62,000 bases of DNA from Symbiodinium natans. Its lineage: Eukaryota; Sar; Dinophyceae; Suessiales; Symbiodiniaceae. Positions 50,411 to 60,810 of this stretch are shown here, one piece after another; the first letter of the stretch is position 1; each line of letters begins with the position of its first letter. A program made the translations under genes and the position numbers. The DNA is taken from the NCBI GenBank assembly GCA_905221605.1, contig CAJNDS010000247.1:810638-872637 (forward strand), read 5' to 3'. Under the pieces are notes generated by a model. The model searched no databases. It saw only the letters and a program-made list of their open reading frames with translations, and was not told the origin of the DNA.

Positions 50411-50489
50411 TGAGATGTTCCCCTTAATCGGGATCATACTCCCCATTACAATCCCTACTAAGGACTGTTAGCATAAGGGGAAGCATCCC
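50411..50489 (+). mobile_element. family B inverted-repeat intron element, copy B4
   Basis: GAGATGTTCCCCTTAATCGG at the left and GCATAAGGGGAAGCATCCC at the right, with CTAAGGACTGTTAG inside. Flanking DNA can be read as coding (VASSPSTCQKPS before, PQAEAPTPKTPTP after) with a phase 1 junction if the acceptor is GGGGAAG. Confidence 0.6.
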
Positions 50490-50579
50490 AACCTAAGCCC
50501 CAAGCCGAAGCCCCAACCCCTAAAACTCCAACCCCGAGTCGAAGATTTGCTCCAGGCGCCTTCGGCCAGGGGCCTTCGA

Positions 50580-51425
50580 GCGCGCGCTGAGTGCCGGATA
50601 CCCCAACAAGGGGCTCATAAGGACTTTGGGTTTTAGGGTTTAGGGCTTGGGTTTTTTGGGCTTAGGGCATTGGGTTTGGGGGGTTAGAGGGGCTTTGGTG
50701 GAGGGTGTAGGGCTCAAAGGATTTTTGCTGGAGGCCCGCGCTTGCAAGATTCAGGGTGCACAGGGTTCGTAGGGGCCTTTGAGGTTGATTTGTAAGAAGG
50801 CCCAAATATCCCAAGTACATAGAAGTAGCAAGATTTTGGTCCATTATCCCATAGTTGAGCAGATCCCCAGTCCTGAGCCCGCAAAACAGCGCGGTGGCTT
50901 GGGGTGCGCTTGCCCCGCCTCATGCGTTAAATGCTCCTCACCAGGGGGGCTCAAGTTAGACTCCTGAATTCCCAGCCTCATGCATACTTCACCCCGAGAA
51001 GCCGTGGATCTAAATGCCTCTACGAGGGATCTCTGCTCTTAGGAATTCGGAAGCCTTCTCCTCAATAGATACCAGACGCGAATGCGATACCCTGCAGACG
51101 CCACAACCTCCAAAGGCGAGCCGAAAACCCGAGAGGCCATGGATGCACGAACAGAGGTAAGGTAAGGCATCTTAAATGTTTACCATAGAATCCTCTTACA
51201 ACTCCTTCGTATCTGTCCACATCAAGATTTGGCGAGTTTCATCCCAAATTTGTATAAACCACAGGCCCTCCACTTGATGGTTTCCTATAAGCCTGTACCC
51301 CCCGTCCCCCTGACGGGACTGAAGGCTGGCGTCCGCATGGGGGAGAGTCCCTCGCTTTCCCGGGGAGCAACCGCTCAAAGCTTAGCCGCTTTCGAGGTTT
51401 GAGCATATATAGACATGTGTATATG

Positions 51426-51457
<32 letters not shown>

Positions 51458-51827
51458 GACATATATTTATATCTACATTCTCATGTATATATACATACAT
51501 ACACATTTTTATTTATGTGTGCGTAGAAAGAAAGAGGGCTCTGGTGGCCGGATTTTGCACAGGCATCACGTCTCGCAAGATGCTCAGGGTTTAAGAAGTA
51601 CAACACAGGTGGGATTTTGTGGTTTAATAGAGGAGTAGTATAAGTTTGGGATTTAGTGGTTCAATAGAAGGTGTATGATAAAGTTGCGATTCAGAGACCT
51701 AAAAAACCCTAAACCCTAAACCCTAAACCCTAAACCCTAAACCCTATAACCCTATAACCCTAAACCCTAAACCCTAAACCCTATACCTAATAAACCCTAA
51801 ACCTGTTGCCTTGTTTTGGCCGCAAAG
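50580..51827. other. no well-supported gene; telomere-like DNA and microsatellite
   Basis: TTTAGGG-like words occupy 50,628-50,720. A TA-rich microsatellite lies at 51,408-51,500 and CCCTAAA arrays at 51,704-51,798, the latter just upstream of the exon at 51,828. Open frames at 50,779-50,967 are unsupported. Confidence 0.4.
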
Positions 51828-52199
51828 GCCAGCTCCTCGTCTGCCCTTCCGCTGACCGAGGCCTTCCCAGCATCTCGAGGATTGGTGCCCAAAGAGCCCA
51901 ATACCCCGTAGTTAAGGGAATATACCTTAGATTCTGGGGATCCTTAGTATGATTTAAGGTGTTTTTTGTTTAGGGGTACTGGGCTTTTTTGCGCAACTGG
52001 TTCGAGAAGGCTTCCATCAGTACGCGCAACCTTCGCATGCTTCGGGGGCAAGATAGAACCCCCGTCTCCGAAAACATGGTTTGCAGACATGCTGTTCCAG
52101 TTAGTGAAGAGCAGTTGCACGGTGCTGCGCCGTGTTCTGGGCATCCTGGACAGGATGAGCTCACTGGGCATGACGTCGGTCAACTTAAGCTCTAGGCCC

Positions 52200-52230
<31 letters not shown>

Positions 52231-53804
52231 CATATATATATATATGGTTCCGTGTCCCGTGTCGGTACCCCCCCCCCCCCCCCCATGGTATCCCCCCCCC
52301 CCCCCTCCCCCCAACCCCTCCCCACCCCGCCTAAACCCTAAACCCTAAACCCTAAACCCTAAACCCTAAACTCTAAACCCTAAACCCTAAACCCAAAACC
52401 CCTAAACCCCTAAACCCGTAAACCCCTAAACCCTAAATCCTAAATCCTAAACCCTAAACCCTCAACCCAAACCCCAACCACAGCACCCCACAGGGGGGCC
52501 CAAACCACAGGGGGCGGGGCGGGGAGTAAACCCTAAACCCTAAACCCGAAACCCTAAACCCTAAACCCTAAACCCTAAACCCTAAAACCCTAAACCCTAA
52601 ACTCTAAACAAACCCAAACCCAAACCCCAACCACACGGGGCCCAAACCACAGGGGGGCGGGGCGGGGAAAGAATTTGGGGGGGCCATGGGGGGGGGTACC
52701 ATGGGGTGGGGGGGGGTGGGGGGGCAGCGGACGCTGCACCTATATATATATTATATATTCTCTGGGTGGATCAACTTTGAACCCTAAACCCTGAAAGGCC
52801 AGTGGCCCTGTGCGACGCAGTTCAGCGGGCAGCTCTCTGATGGCCTCTAGCGGCGCGCCGGTGGGGGGGGGGGGGGGGGGGGGGGGGGGGTGGAAGGGGG
52901 GGCCGGGGTCTATAGGGTTTCCGGGTACATGATGCTGACCTGCAGCTCACCATCGCAGAACGTGGGAAGGTTCCGTAGCAGCTCTGCCCGGGTCCTTCGG
53001 GGCTATGATACCTCAGGGATGATGACCGTTAGTGCAAACATTCCTCTTCGCTATTCTTCAAGATGCATACTACTCCAGGTTCATCTACAGATTTTGGTCT
53101 GAAGGCTTCTTATACTTCGATTTGATGATCATGCCGGCGTAGACCTTAAACAGGGAATCTTCATGTCAAGAGCACTCCAACCGCGGCCCAACTGCAGGCC
53201 ACTCCAAGATCACTCAAACATGACCCCAAGAGCACTCCAAGATGTTCCCCAATAGGGTTTAGGGTTTAGGGTTTCGGGTTTAGGGTTTAGGGTTTAGGGT
53301 TTAGGGTTGCACTCCGAGGACCACTCCAAGGTGACACAAGCGACGACAGGTCTCAGTATTTCACGAGGAGGATGCCCACGGGACGCTGGATCGCTGCTTT
53401 CATCCGCAGATTCCCCTAGAACGGACGTCCAAAGCGAAACCCATGCAACAGCCCAGAGATTCGGAAATATGTCCCTGCCACGTTTTCCACGCTTTGTCAC
53501 GGGATGCCGCGACCCCGGAATTCCACAGGCAAGCCAAAGCTTATGCAGCGAGAGCGTGATTCGGACCTAAAAAGGGCGTGGCGCCGAAAAGTGCGTGGCG
53601 CGGACCTTCCACGCCCGCGAGCGGTCTTCGTGTCTTTCAGATGCAGATGTCTGTAACAGACATCTCTTCAGCCAACCCCAGTCATGCTGTAACGTGCAGA
53701 TTCCCCGGTAGACCCTATTGCATGTCGATCCCCATATGACGCCCAACCCCTCCTTTCCGGAAATAGTCAGAACCCCGCCGTTTTGTGTAGATATCCCGAA
53801 TTGA
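51828..53804 (+). CDS. candidate six-exon gene carrying element C2
   Basis: Exons are 51,828-51,895, 52,010-52,195, 52,946-53,078, 53,331-53,528, 53,641-53,707 and 53,767-53,804 (TGA), with matched phases. Donors are GC (AAAGA|GCCCAA), GC (CTAG|GCCC), GT (CCAG|GTTC), GC (ACAG|GCAAGC) and GT. Acceptors 1, 2 and 4 are AG|G. Exon 2 reads TWFADMLFQLVKSSCTVL and RVLGILDRMSSLGM. The 750-nt third intron holds a (TA)n run, C and G runs and CCCTAAA arrays. Exon 4 has a competing frame (SQYFTRRMPTGRWIAA). No family is recognised. Confidence 0.45.
51889..51990 (+). mobile_element. family C inverted-repeat intron element, copy C2
   Basis: CCCAAAGAGCCCAATACCC at the left pairs with GGGGTACTGGGCTTTTTTG at the right, with TATACCTTAGAT and TATGATTTAAGGTG inside. 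The intron is 51,896-52,009. Confidence 0.75.
52331..52625 (-). repeat. two CCCTAAA blocks with a duplicated spacer
   Basis: CCCTAAA arrays with CCCCTAAA, CCCTAAAT and CTCTAAA variants, each followed by AACCCAAACCCCAACCACA, CCCAAACCACAG and GGGCGGGGCGGGG. The spacer occurs at 52,460-52,530 and again at 52,610-52,665, so the whole block is a tandem duplication. Confidence 0.85.
52660..52905. repeat. G-run cluster
   Basis: Many G6-G12 runs at 52,676-52,730, then (TA)n, then an about 28-base G run at 52,863-52,890. Confidence 0.9.
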
Positions 53805-54700
53805 AGATTGAAGTTTGAAGTTTCCTGCGGAACTCTTGTTGGGAAAGTCTTTGGTGAACACTTCACTATCCAACCCAGTTTTAAGTTACACGCTCTTAAG
53901 AACGACCTTCATAACAAGTTGAACCCAGCTGACTGGCAAACTAGCATCTAACCTTCTACCTCCCCAACAAAAAACAAGCAAGCAGAGAGCCCAAACCCAT
54001 TTTGAAGGCACGTGTACATTCTATATACACTATACGCATATCACTGATTATATATATATATAGAGAGAGAGAGAGAACCACATCACAGGCTCTCAGACGC
54101 TAGCCATCCCTAAAGCGTGATGCGGAAAAGAAAGTCGGGCGACACAAACTCTGTCTGCTCTCAGTTCTGGCTCGGCAGAGATCGGGTCGACGGCCAGGCA
54201 CGCGGGGAATGTTAGGGTTTAGGGTTTAGGGTTTAGGGTTCAGGGTTTAGGTCTCCACGTGGGGTAGGATGCGGTAGCAACGCTTAAGCGCTTCCGGGCT
54301 CAAGATGCAGACCAAGACTGCTTGTAACTTATGACTTAATATAACTTGCACGTGCAATTGTCCCTGGCACTCCCAAGCCCACATGCAAGTCTAGAAGGTT
54401 AAAGCGGTGTCAGGGGTAGGCTGCTACCGCGACCCCAGAAGCACCTGCAGTCCTTTCCGGGCCTCGAGGGCCCGCAGGCTAAACATCAGATCCCGAGGCC
54501 AGATCCTGACTTTCAACCTTCGGAGGGGTGCAGTCTAGTGACTTCGTGAGTCCCTTGGAGGAAGCAAGTCGCCACCGAGGAATGCGGGTCAGGCGAAACT
54601 GATCGGGCTTCAGGGCTCAGGGTTCATAAAGGGCTTCGGTTCGGGGCTTACATGGCTGAAGCCCCATACAGGATGTGTGGTTCAGATCTTGGATTCCAGG
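53805..54700. other. no supported gene
   Basis: It contains (TA)n with (GA)n at 54,050-54,076 and a TTTAGGG run at 54,213-54,248. Remaining open frames lack support. Confidence 0.4.
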
Positions 54701-54713
54701 TTTGGGGTTTGGG

Positions 54714-54771
54714 CGGGGGTGGGGGGGGGGGGGGGGGGGGTGGGGGGGGGGGGGGGGGGGGGGGGGGGGGT
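54714..54771. repeat. 58-base nearly pure G tract
   Basis: About 55 of 58 bases are G, broken only by single T. It is the longest homopolymer-like tract in the window. Confidence 0.95.
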
Positions 54772-55065
54772 GGATGCCACCGGACCCGTTCGCTTGATTG
54801 GCCCCCTTCACATCTTGCGAGCCTCCTGTTGCACCCCCGTCGTGTTTGTTGCTTTGGCAGGGAAGTAAAAATGGTCCCGAGTCCCTATCTATGTGCTCCT
54901 CAATTTGCACTGGGCCAAGCCAGTCTTGGCTCCAACGTGGTTGCTTTTATAGGGTTTCTAGTATACTATCCCAAAAAGGTACCAAATGAGGAGCGTTTAG
55001 GTAGAGTCTAGGGAACATTGGCCTTTTTGGTCAGCACTCGACAAGCGTAATTGTCGGCAGCAGTT

Positions 55066-55509
55066 ATGGGTGGCACAGGCACATCGGTAGTGCAAAGTGT
55101 ATGGATGTTCTGCCCGCAAGAATGGAAGGGAACCAAGTCTGAGACCACAACAGCAGATCCGCAAAAAGTGGGGTACGAACTCCCCCCCCGCTAACTCTGG
55201 CAGACCCGAAAGAGCCCCCAAGCAGCGCTGCTTTTGCCCAGACGGTAGCACGCCGACTGTCGGGCGCATGGGCCCCGGCTGCTGTGGCGAGGGACTGAAA
55301 TCTGCAGACTACATTCCCCTTGGGACCCAGGTTATTTTTGTTTTCCAGGTTATTTTTGTTTTTAATTTTTGTTCATGTAAAATCCAAGAAAATATATTAA
55401 ACACAGTACTTTCATTAAGGTTCTAAGGGGAGTATAGCAGAACCCACCATCCCATGTTGTTGGAGAAGAGGAGCATCATCTGCATGTAGCGACTACTTCA
55501 GAAAACTGA
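55066..55509 (+). CDS. candidate gene carrying element E2, frame broken at C8
   Basis: ATG 55,066 opens GTSVVQSVWMFCPQEWKG. At the C8 run 55,182-55,189 the sense moves one frame over and continues as RCFCPDGSTPTVGRMGPG to GGGACCCAG at 55,330. Element E2 then gives a phase 0 intron and the last exon 55,441-55,509 (TATAGCAG, TGA) reads PSHVVGEEEHHLHVA. Removing one C would join both halves, so either a base error or an inactivating indel is present. No domain is recognised, although CFC...GCC could bind metal. Confidence 0.45.
55308..55440 (+). mobile_element. family E inverted-repeat intron element, copy E2
   Basis: ACTACATTCCCCTTGGGACC at the left and TTCTAAGGGGAGTATAGCAG at the right. It contains a direct repeat CAGGTTATTTTTGTTTT. 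The GT donor used is at 55,331, inside the element. Confidence 0.6.
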
Positions 55510-56344
55510 TGGTGGTCCAAATTGGCGCCTTTTTGGGATAGGGACCGCCTTCAAGCCGCGGCACTCCGGGGCGAAAGGCTCGGTTGATCTGTGGTGGAGA
55601 GTTTCAGGATTGTTGTTAAGTTGTTGGTTCAGGGCTATAGGTTCATAGGGTTCGCTGGTTGAAATATAGGACTGCCTAATGCCTAGCAGTTTTTAATTTC
55701 ATCCGGGGTTGGACGAGAGTCAAGGGTTTACATGTTGCAGTTCGCTGTGCGGAAAGGGCTGGCACAAGTGGTTGAGTAGTCGCTGTTTCTGAGCTACAGT
55801 ACTTCAGGCTGACGGTAGTTGAAGGGACCATTCTGAAACATATTCATGTGACAGTCAGCGGTCGCCATCGCCGTGACCGGCGCCGGCAGTGCGATGGCCA
55901 AGGGCCCAGGAGTCCAGACGTGGTCTGGGGTTTAGGGTTTTGGGTTTTGGATTTTGGCCAGGGTTTAGGGTTTCGGGTTCAGGGTATGGGGTTTAGGGTC
56001 TAGGGTATGGGGACTAGGGGTTTAGGGTTTTCAGCTAGCTTCGTTCCGCTTCCTCGAGCTGCCAGTGTTGGCTCCATTGCTGCCTCTGCACTCTCAATCC
56101 TGTAGGTTAAACCCTAAACCCCAAACCCTAAACCCTAAACCCTTAATTAAACCCGTGAAGCCCTAAAGCCCGAAGTCACACCTTTCGACCCCAAGCTGCC
56201 TCCTAAACCCCAAGCCCTGCAGTGCCTAAGTGAGCCCTAAAGATCCCATATAGAACGAAATTCGTGAGCCCTGCAGAGCCCAAACTCATAACCTTCACTT
56301 CCCCTTGAGCTCTTTCAGCCCTGTGTGAACTCGAAGTCCCACTC
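55510..56344. other. no supported gene; TTTAGGG and CCCTAAA variants
   Basis: TTTAGGG variants (TTTTGGG, TATGGGG) occur at 55,924-56,030 and CCCTAAA at 56,108-56,143. Between them no exon could be defined. Confidence 0.4.
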
Positions 56345-56345
56345 T

Positions 56346-56491
56346 GAACCCTAAACCCTAAACCCTAAACCCTAAGCCCTAAGCCCTCAGCCCTAAGCCC
56401 TAAGCCCTAAGCCCTAAGCCCTAAGCCCTAAGCCCTAAGCCCTAAGCCCTAAGCCCTAAGCCCTAAGCCCTAAGCCCTAAGCCCTAAGCCC
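56346..56491 (-). repeat. (CCCTAAA)4 passing into (CCCTAAG)n
   Basis: Four CCCTAAA units are followed by about 16 CCCTAAG units and one CCCTCAG. This is a homogenised variant of the telomere-type repeat. Confidence 0.95.
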
Positions 56492-56920
56492 AGAACTACA
56501 ATAAGCGATTTAAAGCCCATAAGCCCTCTATAAACCAGCCGAGGCCCCCGCAACGGAGCCGGAAGCTGAAGCAGAGCCCACGCACCGCGCAGACGAGATG
56601 TGTGAGAGTTGGGCACTCGATGGAGGGGATTAGGATTTAGAGTTTCAGGGGGAAGTATTCGTGGCTTGTGAGATCTGGGGTATGGAGGTGTGAGACGGTT
56701 TCGGCTTAGCAGATTTGGGCTGTGGTGTGTGTCTGGACTGGGTCACGGCTTCTTGGGGTGAGATTCGAATTCCTTAGGATTGTGAGCAGTCGCCGGTCTC
56801 CCAAGCAGCACTGAAACCCCGAACAGCTTAGCTATCCATCCTGAACATGCTGAAGGGTTTAGGGTTTTAGGGGTTGTAGAGTTTAACGGTAAGGCTTATA
56901 CTCTATATGAAATACGGGTA

Positions 56921-57060
56921 GTTGCTTCATCTCGTACCACCTGGTAGAAGTATGCATCCGGGAGCATCCAAATTGTGGAGTCACAGTTTGAGTATTCACA
57001 TTGAGCCGAAGGTCCTTGTTTTCGATTTGTGGGGCATCCACGTTGGGGAATCGCGCTTTG
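56921..57060. repeat. dispersed repeat, related to 25,081-25,222
   Basis: GGGAGCATCCAAATTGTGG at 56,961 and GGGGCATCCACGTTGGGGA at 57,031 align to the copy at 25 kb over about 135 bp. The minus strand can read IWMLPDAYFYQ. Confidence 0.6.
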
Positions 57061-57139
57061 GGCAGTCGCGTTCTGTCTTTGAAACGGTTCCTGCGTTCGA
57101 TTGTAAAGAAAAGAGGCTCCTCCTCGGGGAATTTTGCTG

Positions 57140-57405
57140 CCAACAGGTAATAACATAACAGTATACTACTATGGTAGTATTAAAATATAGTATGAAACGA
57201 TAATGTAAGAATATCATGATAGACCAATATATGAATAATTCCATATACTGTCCGAAGCATCAGCGTCCGCCAGGTATCGTGAATACAAGTCCCTGCACCG
57301 CGGCGCTATACATACACATGTATACATAGAGATATACGTACATATACATAATTCATCTATATATATATATATCTGTATATCTGTATATTTATTTATTTAT
57401 TTATA
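57140..57405. other. AT-rich DNA with short palindromes
   Basis: AGTATACTACTATGGTAGTATTA-like symmetry lies near 57,160-57,185, and (TA)n plus (TTTA)n at 57,357-57,402. No gene is seen. Confidence 0.5.
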
Positions 57406-57504
57406 CAGCACATAGATCAGACCCGGCCTCCCCTTCATTCCCACCTCCCCGTCCCCACCCCCCCATACCTGCGAGGCCGCGAGGCCACGCCGAGACAGTC
57501 TTGG

Positions 57505-57672
57505 GGTTTAGGGTTTCGGGTTTCGGGTTTAGGGTTTATAGGGGTTTATAGGGGTTTATGGGGGTTTATAGGGGTTTATAGGGGTTTATAGGGTTTATAG
57601 GGTTTATAGGGTTTTATAGGGGTTTATAGGGGTTTATAGGGTTTGTAGGGTTTATAGGGTTTATAGGGTTTG
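57505..57672 (+). repeat. (GGGGTTTATA)n array
   Basis: About 15 units of GGGGTTTATA or GGGTTTATA follow TTTAGGG and TTTCGGG units. It is another telomere-like variant. Confidence 0.9.
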
Positions 57673-57958
57673 GAGTTTGGGTCCGGAGTTGACAGTTTAC
57701 GTGCGTTGAGGGCCTAGGGTTTATTATGGTTTAGGGTCGAGCTAGGGAGGAGCCTTGGATGAGATCCGTGAGTTGTCAGATATGATGAGGCCTAATCCCC
57801 AAGCCCACACGATCTCTAATGCTGGGTCTGTGATTGTGATTGGCCGAGGGGTGTTCTACAGTCATGGGCTCTTTTGAGGGCACACTTATCAAAAACCCAC
57901 ATACTTAAGATCAACCCCCCCTGGTTCGTGGGCGACCAAGTTCACGGAGACCCCCTAA

Positions 57959-58599
57959 GTAAAACGAAGCTTCTGCCAGTACGCGGCACAAGTTGCAGCC
58001 GCAGCCGCCGCAGGGCAGGAGCCCATTTCCACTGTTGGGGCGGGGGGTTTTGGGGGGGGGGTTGGGGGTTTCGGTGCAGGATGCCATAGGGACACGTCAT
58101 GCGCAGAAACGCATGAAGCACTGAGGCCTCGGAGCAGGGTGCAGGGGTTTAAGGGTTATGGAATTTTGTGGCGTTGGAGATTTCGGGGTTTAGGGGTCTA
58201 GGGCAGGTGAACCCCTGAACTGACGCAAGTCCTCCTGCTGAAGGACATCATGACGCTCATCCCTCCGGAGAAAATCAAGCCGGCGGAAGTGAGAGACGTG
58301 GACGGCGCGGTGCAGATGCCCGAATCACCAAGTCCCCTCAATCCCGAACTGCATCTGAGCGGTAGCTTCGTTGCGCTGTGACATCTCTCTGTTGCACGCG
58401 TGTTTCTAAAGGCGGAAGAAAGCCATGGAAGGAAGAGCCCCTAACTTTCGCTGATTCCATCACCCCTGCTACTGAAGTTCAACGCCTGGCACTCCAAGCG
58501 GCAGGTGAGCTGAAGCTTGTCGCCGCGGCCCCGGCTGTGAACACGGAACTCAACATGGGAGCATTTTCGGGCTTCTGGATGTCCTATAGCTACAGTTAA
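57959..58599 (+). CDS. candidate three-exon gene, unknown product
   Basis: Piece 57,959 to about 58,038 reads FCQYAAQVAAAAAAGQEP. Exon 58,230-58,361 (GACGCAAG) reads LLLKDIMTLIPPEKIKP and EVRDVDGAVQMPESP with about 80 percent G/C at third positions. It joins 58,412-58,599 (TTTCTAAAG|G, TAA) in phase 1 across a 50-nt GT-AG intron, reading ADSITPATEVQRLALQAAG. The stop is the first TAA of the following AT repeat. The two last exons are strong; the first link is not resolved. Confidence 0.6.
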
Positions 58600-58795
58600 T
58601 TAATTATTAATTATTAATTATTAATTATTAATTATTAATTATTAATTATTAATTATTAATTATTAATAATTATTTATTAATTATTAATTATTAATTATTA
58701 ATTATTAATTATTAATTATTAATTATTAATTATTAATTATTAATTATTAATTATTAATTATTAATTAAATAATAATTATGAATTAATTATTAATA
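58597..58795. repeat. (TTAATTA)n AT-only satellite
   Basis: About 27 heptamer units of TTAATTA with a few breaks, 199 bp of pure A/T. It starts inside the stop codon of the preceding exon. Confidence 0.95.
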
Positions 58796-59008
58796 GGCAT
58801 TAAAGGCTTGAGCCCATTTAGGGAGGCTTTTGGGGGCCCAGGGTTCTTTGCAGCGGTTCGAAGTTGCCCGCACCGAAGGCAGCCTCCGGTCCATGCCTGC
58901 TTTGCTCTTTGGGATGTGCTGCGTGTCAGGGAATCTACGATTTTCAGTGGCGCACGGGCGAGTTGTATTGAAGTCCTGGTTTCACATCCTGAGCCCTAAA
59001 CCCTAAAC

Positions 59009-59245
59009 CAGTGTCCACCAAGGTACAGCTCATGCCGCAGGAGATCATCAAATGGAAGGAGGGACGACGCCGGTGCTACTACCTGAGCCATGGGAACCAT
59101 GCTATGGATGCCGACCCTGAATCCTACACCCCAAGGCCCTAACCTTCAAGAAACCCTAAGCCTCTTCTTGTGTGAATTTGCTGCAGGACATCCGACTCGC
59201 CTGGGCCCCGAACATGGCACCCCAAGCCATGCTTAGTCCTTTCTT
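59009..59245 (+). CDS. candidate two-exon piece, GA donor
   Basis: After CCCTAAACCAG an exon reads VQLMPQEIIKWKEGRRR and CYYLSHGNHAMD, ending GCC|GACCCT at 59,118. The next exon begins after TTTGCTGCAG|G at 59,188 and reads DIRLAWAPNMAPQAML. The GA-AG intron of 69 nt contains CCCTAACC words and is phase 0. Third positions are strongly G/C-rich. The end of the second exon is unclear. The product is unknown. Confidence 0.5.
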
Positions 59246-59374
59246 GGGCCACAGGGTTTTGAAATGTAGTGTTACCTTAGAGAGCCCAAGACTTGCGCAT
59301 TGTAGGTTACCGTAGAATTCCTCAATGGGTTCAAGTGGATGTTTGCATTAGATGAATCTGTACCTGGGCTTGAG

Positions 59375-59669
59375 GCACTGGAGTGCCTTGATGTTGGATG
59401 GTGGTTTCATACACTGATGCTCTATGAAGCACTGGACATGCGGAAGAGACCTTGTCATGAACTCCATAGAGTAGAAGCCAAAAAGTTGGAAACTCAATAG
59501 CTCAATAGCCTCAATCCCTAAGAGTAAAGAATAGGGAATCCCAGCGCTATTTGTCCCTTAAAAAGGTTTCCAACTTCTTGGGGTCTACTGAAACCTGAAG
59601 AGGCCCAGGCCTGTGGCTAAAGCTGCTGGGGTCGAGGAGTTGGGGTCGTGTGAAAGCATCACCCCCTGA
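59375..59669 (+). CDS. candidate two-exon gene carrying element G
   Basis: Exon 59,375-59,470 (GGGCTTGAG|G) reads ECLDVGWWFHTLMLYEA and RKRPCHELHR. Exon 59,601-59,669 (AACCTGAAG, TGA) reads RPVAKAAGVEELGSCES. Phase 0 on both sides. The 130-nt intron begins at the first base of element G (AGA|GTAGAA). The upstream part is unknown. Confidence 0.5.
59471..59588 (+). mobile_element. inverted-repeat intron element, family G (one copy)
   Basis: GTAGAAGCCAAAAAGTTGG and AAC at the left, and GTTTCCAACTTCTTGGGG plus TCTAC at the right, pair at about 20 of 23 positions. The first base of the left repeat is the donor G. Confidence 0.65.
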
Positions 59670-60469
59670 AAACCGAAGTAGGGGATTCCTGCGAAATTCG
59701 CAAGAACAGTCTGTGCTAGAATGCAGAAACCTGAGAGCGCTGGAAAGTTGATTGTGAGGGCCCTAACATGCAACTGCCAAACGTTCAAAGCTGTACAGCC
59801 GCTGCCTACACCTTATAAAGCCCCTAATCCTAGCCTAAACCCTAAACCCTCAATCCTTATGCCCTAGACCAATCAACCGAAACCCTGCACCTCCTGAGAT
59901 CAAGCCCATCTCCATGGGAAGCTTCGGAGAGGTCTTTCTGGCCAGGTGCAACCGGGGCTTCAGGGGGAAAGCAGCTTGCGGGAGTTTTTGGTCGTCTAGG
60001 ATGTTCCTTTAAAGGGACTCTAGTGCTGGCTCCTAGTAGGGCAAGTGGGGACTTAGGAACCGAGGGTTCCGTTAAGGGGCACGAAAGGCACAGGGCACAC
60101 AATTTCCTCGTCTAAATCCCCTTCCAAGCACCCCAGTCAGAGCTGAATTGATGATGATCCAAGGCCTTGAAGAGAGAGTTTAGGGTTGAGGGTTTAGGGT
60201 TTAGGTACGGTTTAGGGTGAAGTATTACGGAGATGGAAAACAAGCTGATGTCGACGTACTTCCTTCTTGTCATATAGCTGCAAATATGTGTAGAAGCTGG
60301 TGTAGAAAATTGCTGGTGAACTCATGACGTCCTATGCAATCACACCTCGCTGGGTCCGCAGCATCGGCCATGCTCGGCAAAGGTGGCGAGGTATCGACGT
60401 GAGTTCGGTCCTCAGCATGCTGGCAAGGCAAATGTCGGTGCTAGTTCCTGATTGCTGATCTTCTTGGAG
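59670..60469. other. no well-supported gene
   Basis: CCCTAAACCCTCAA words lie at 59,836-59,852 and a TTTAGGG cluster at 60,177-60,220. Open frames exist, but I could not define exons. Confidence 0.4.
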
Positions 60470-60587
60470 GTTCAGGGTTACTTATAAGCCTAATTATAAC
60501 TCTACTTCTAACCCCACCCTAAGTCCTCCAAGCAGGTTATAAGTAGACTTGTAGCTGTGGTTACAAGTACCCATGAACCTCCAAGTG
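60464..60587 (+). mobile_element. family D inverted-repeat intron element, copy D2
   Basis: CTTGGAGGTTCAGGGTTACTTATAAG at the left (read in two halves) pairs with ACAAGTACCCATGAACCTCC at the right, matching D1. Donor GGAG|GTTCAG and acceptor CTCCAAG| are in the same positions as in D1. A D-like left half without a partner lies near 60,925-60,980. Confidence 0.65.
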
Positions 60588-60683
60588 CTCTCAAGTATAA
60601 GAAGGACGCATTGCATCGCGGGGGCCCCTGTAGGGCTTCCGGAGCCATCCCCCCCCCCTCCCAAAGCGGAGTACGAGGTGTGA
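60470..60683 (+). CDS. terminal exon following element D2
   Basis: Exon 60,586-60,683 (CTCCAAG, TGA) reads SIRRTHCIAGAPVGLPEP and PPKAEYEV. Intron 60,470-60,585 is element D2. The upstream exon is uncertain; a short frame ending GGAG at 60,469 would give phase 1. Confidence 0.4.
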
Positions 60684-60729
60684 AAAGAAGTCTGCTGCGG
60701 CCAGATGGGTCGATGACTCCGGACGGGCT

Positions 60730-60810
60730 GGTTTAGGGTTTGGGTTTAGGGTTTAGGGTTTGGGGTTTTAGAGTTTAGCGTTTAGGGTTTAGGGTTTAGG
60801 GTTAGGGCAT
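60730..60810 (+). repeat. TTTAGGG variants
   Basis: About 10 TTTAGGG, TTTGGGG and TTTAGCG units. Confidence 0.85.
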
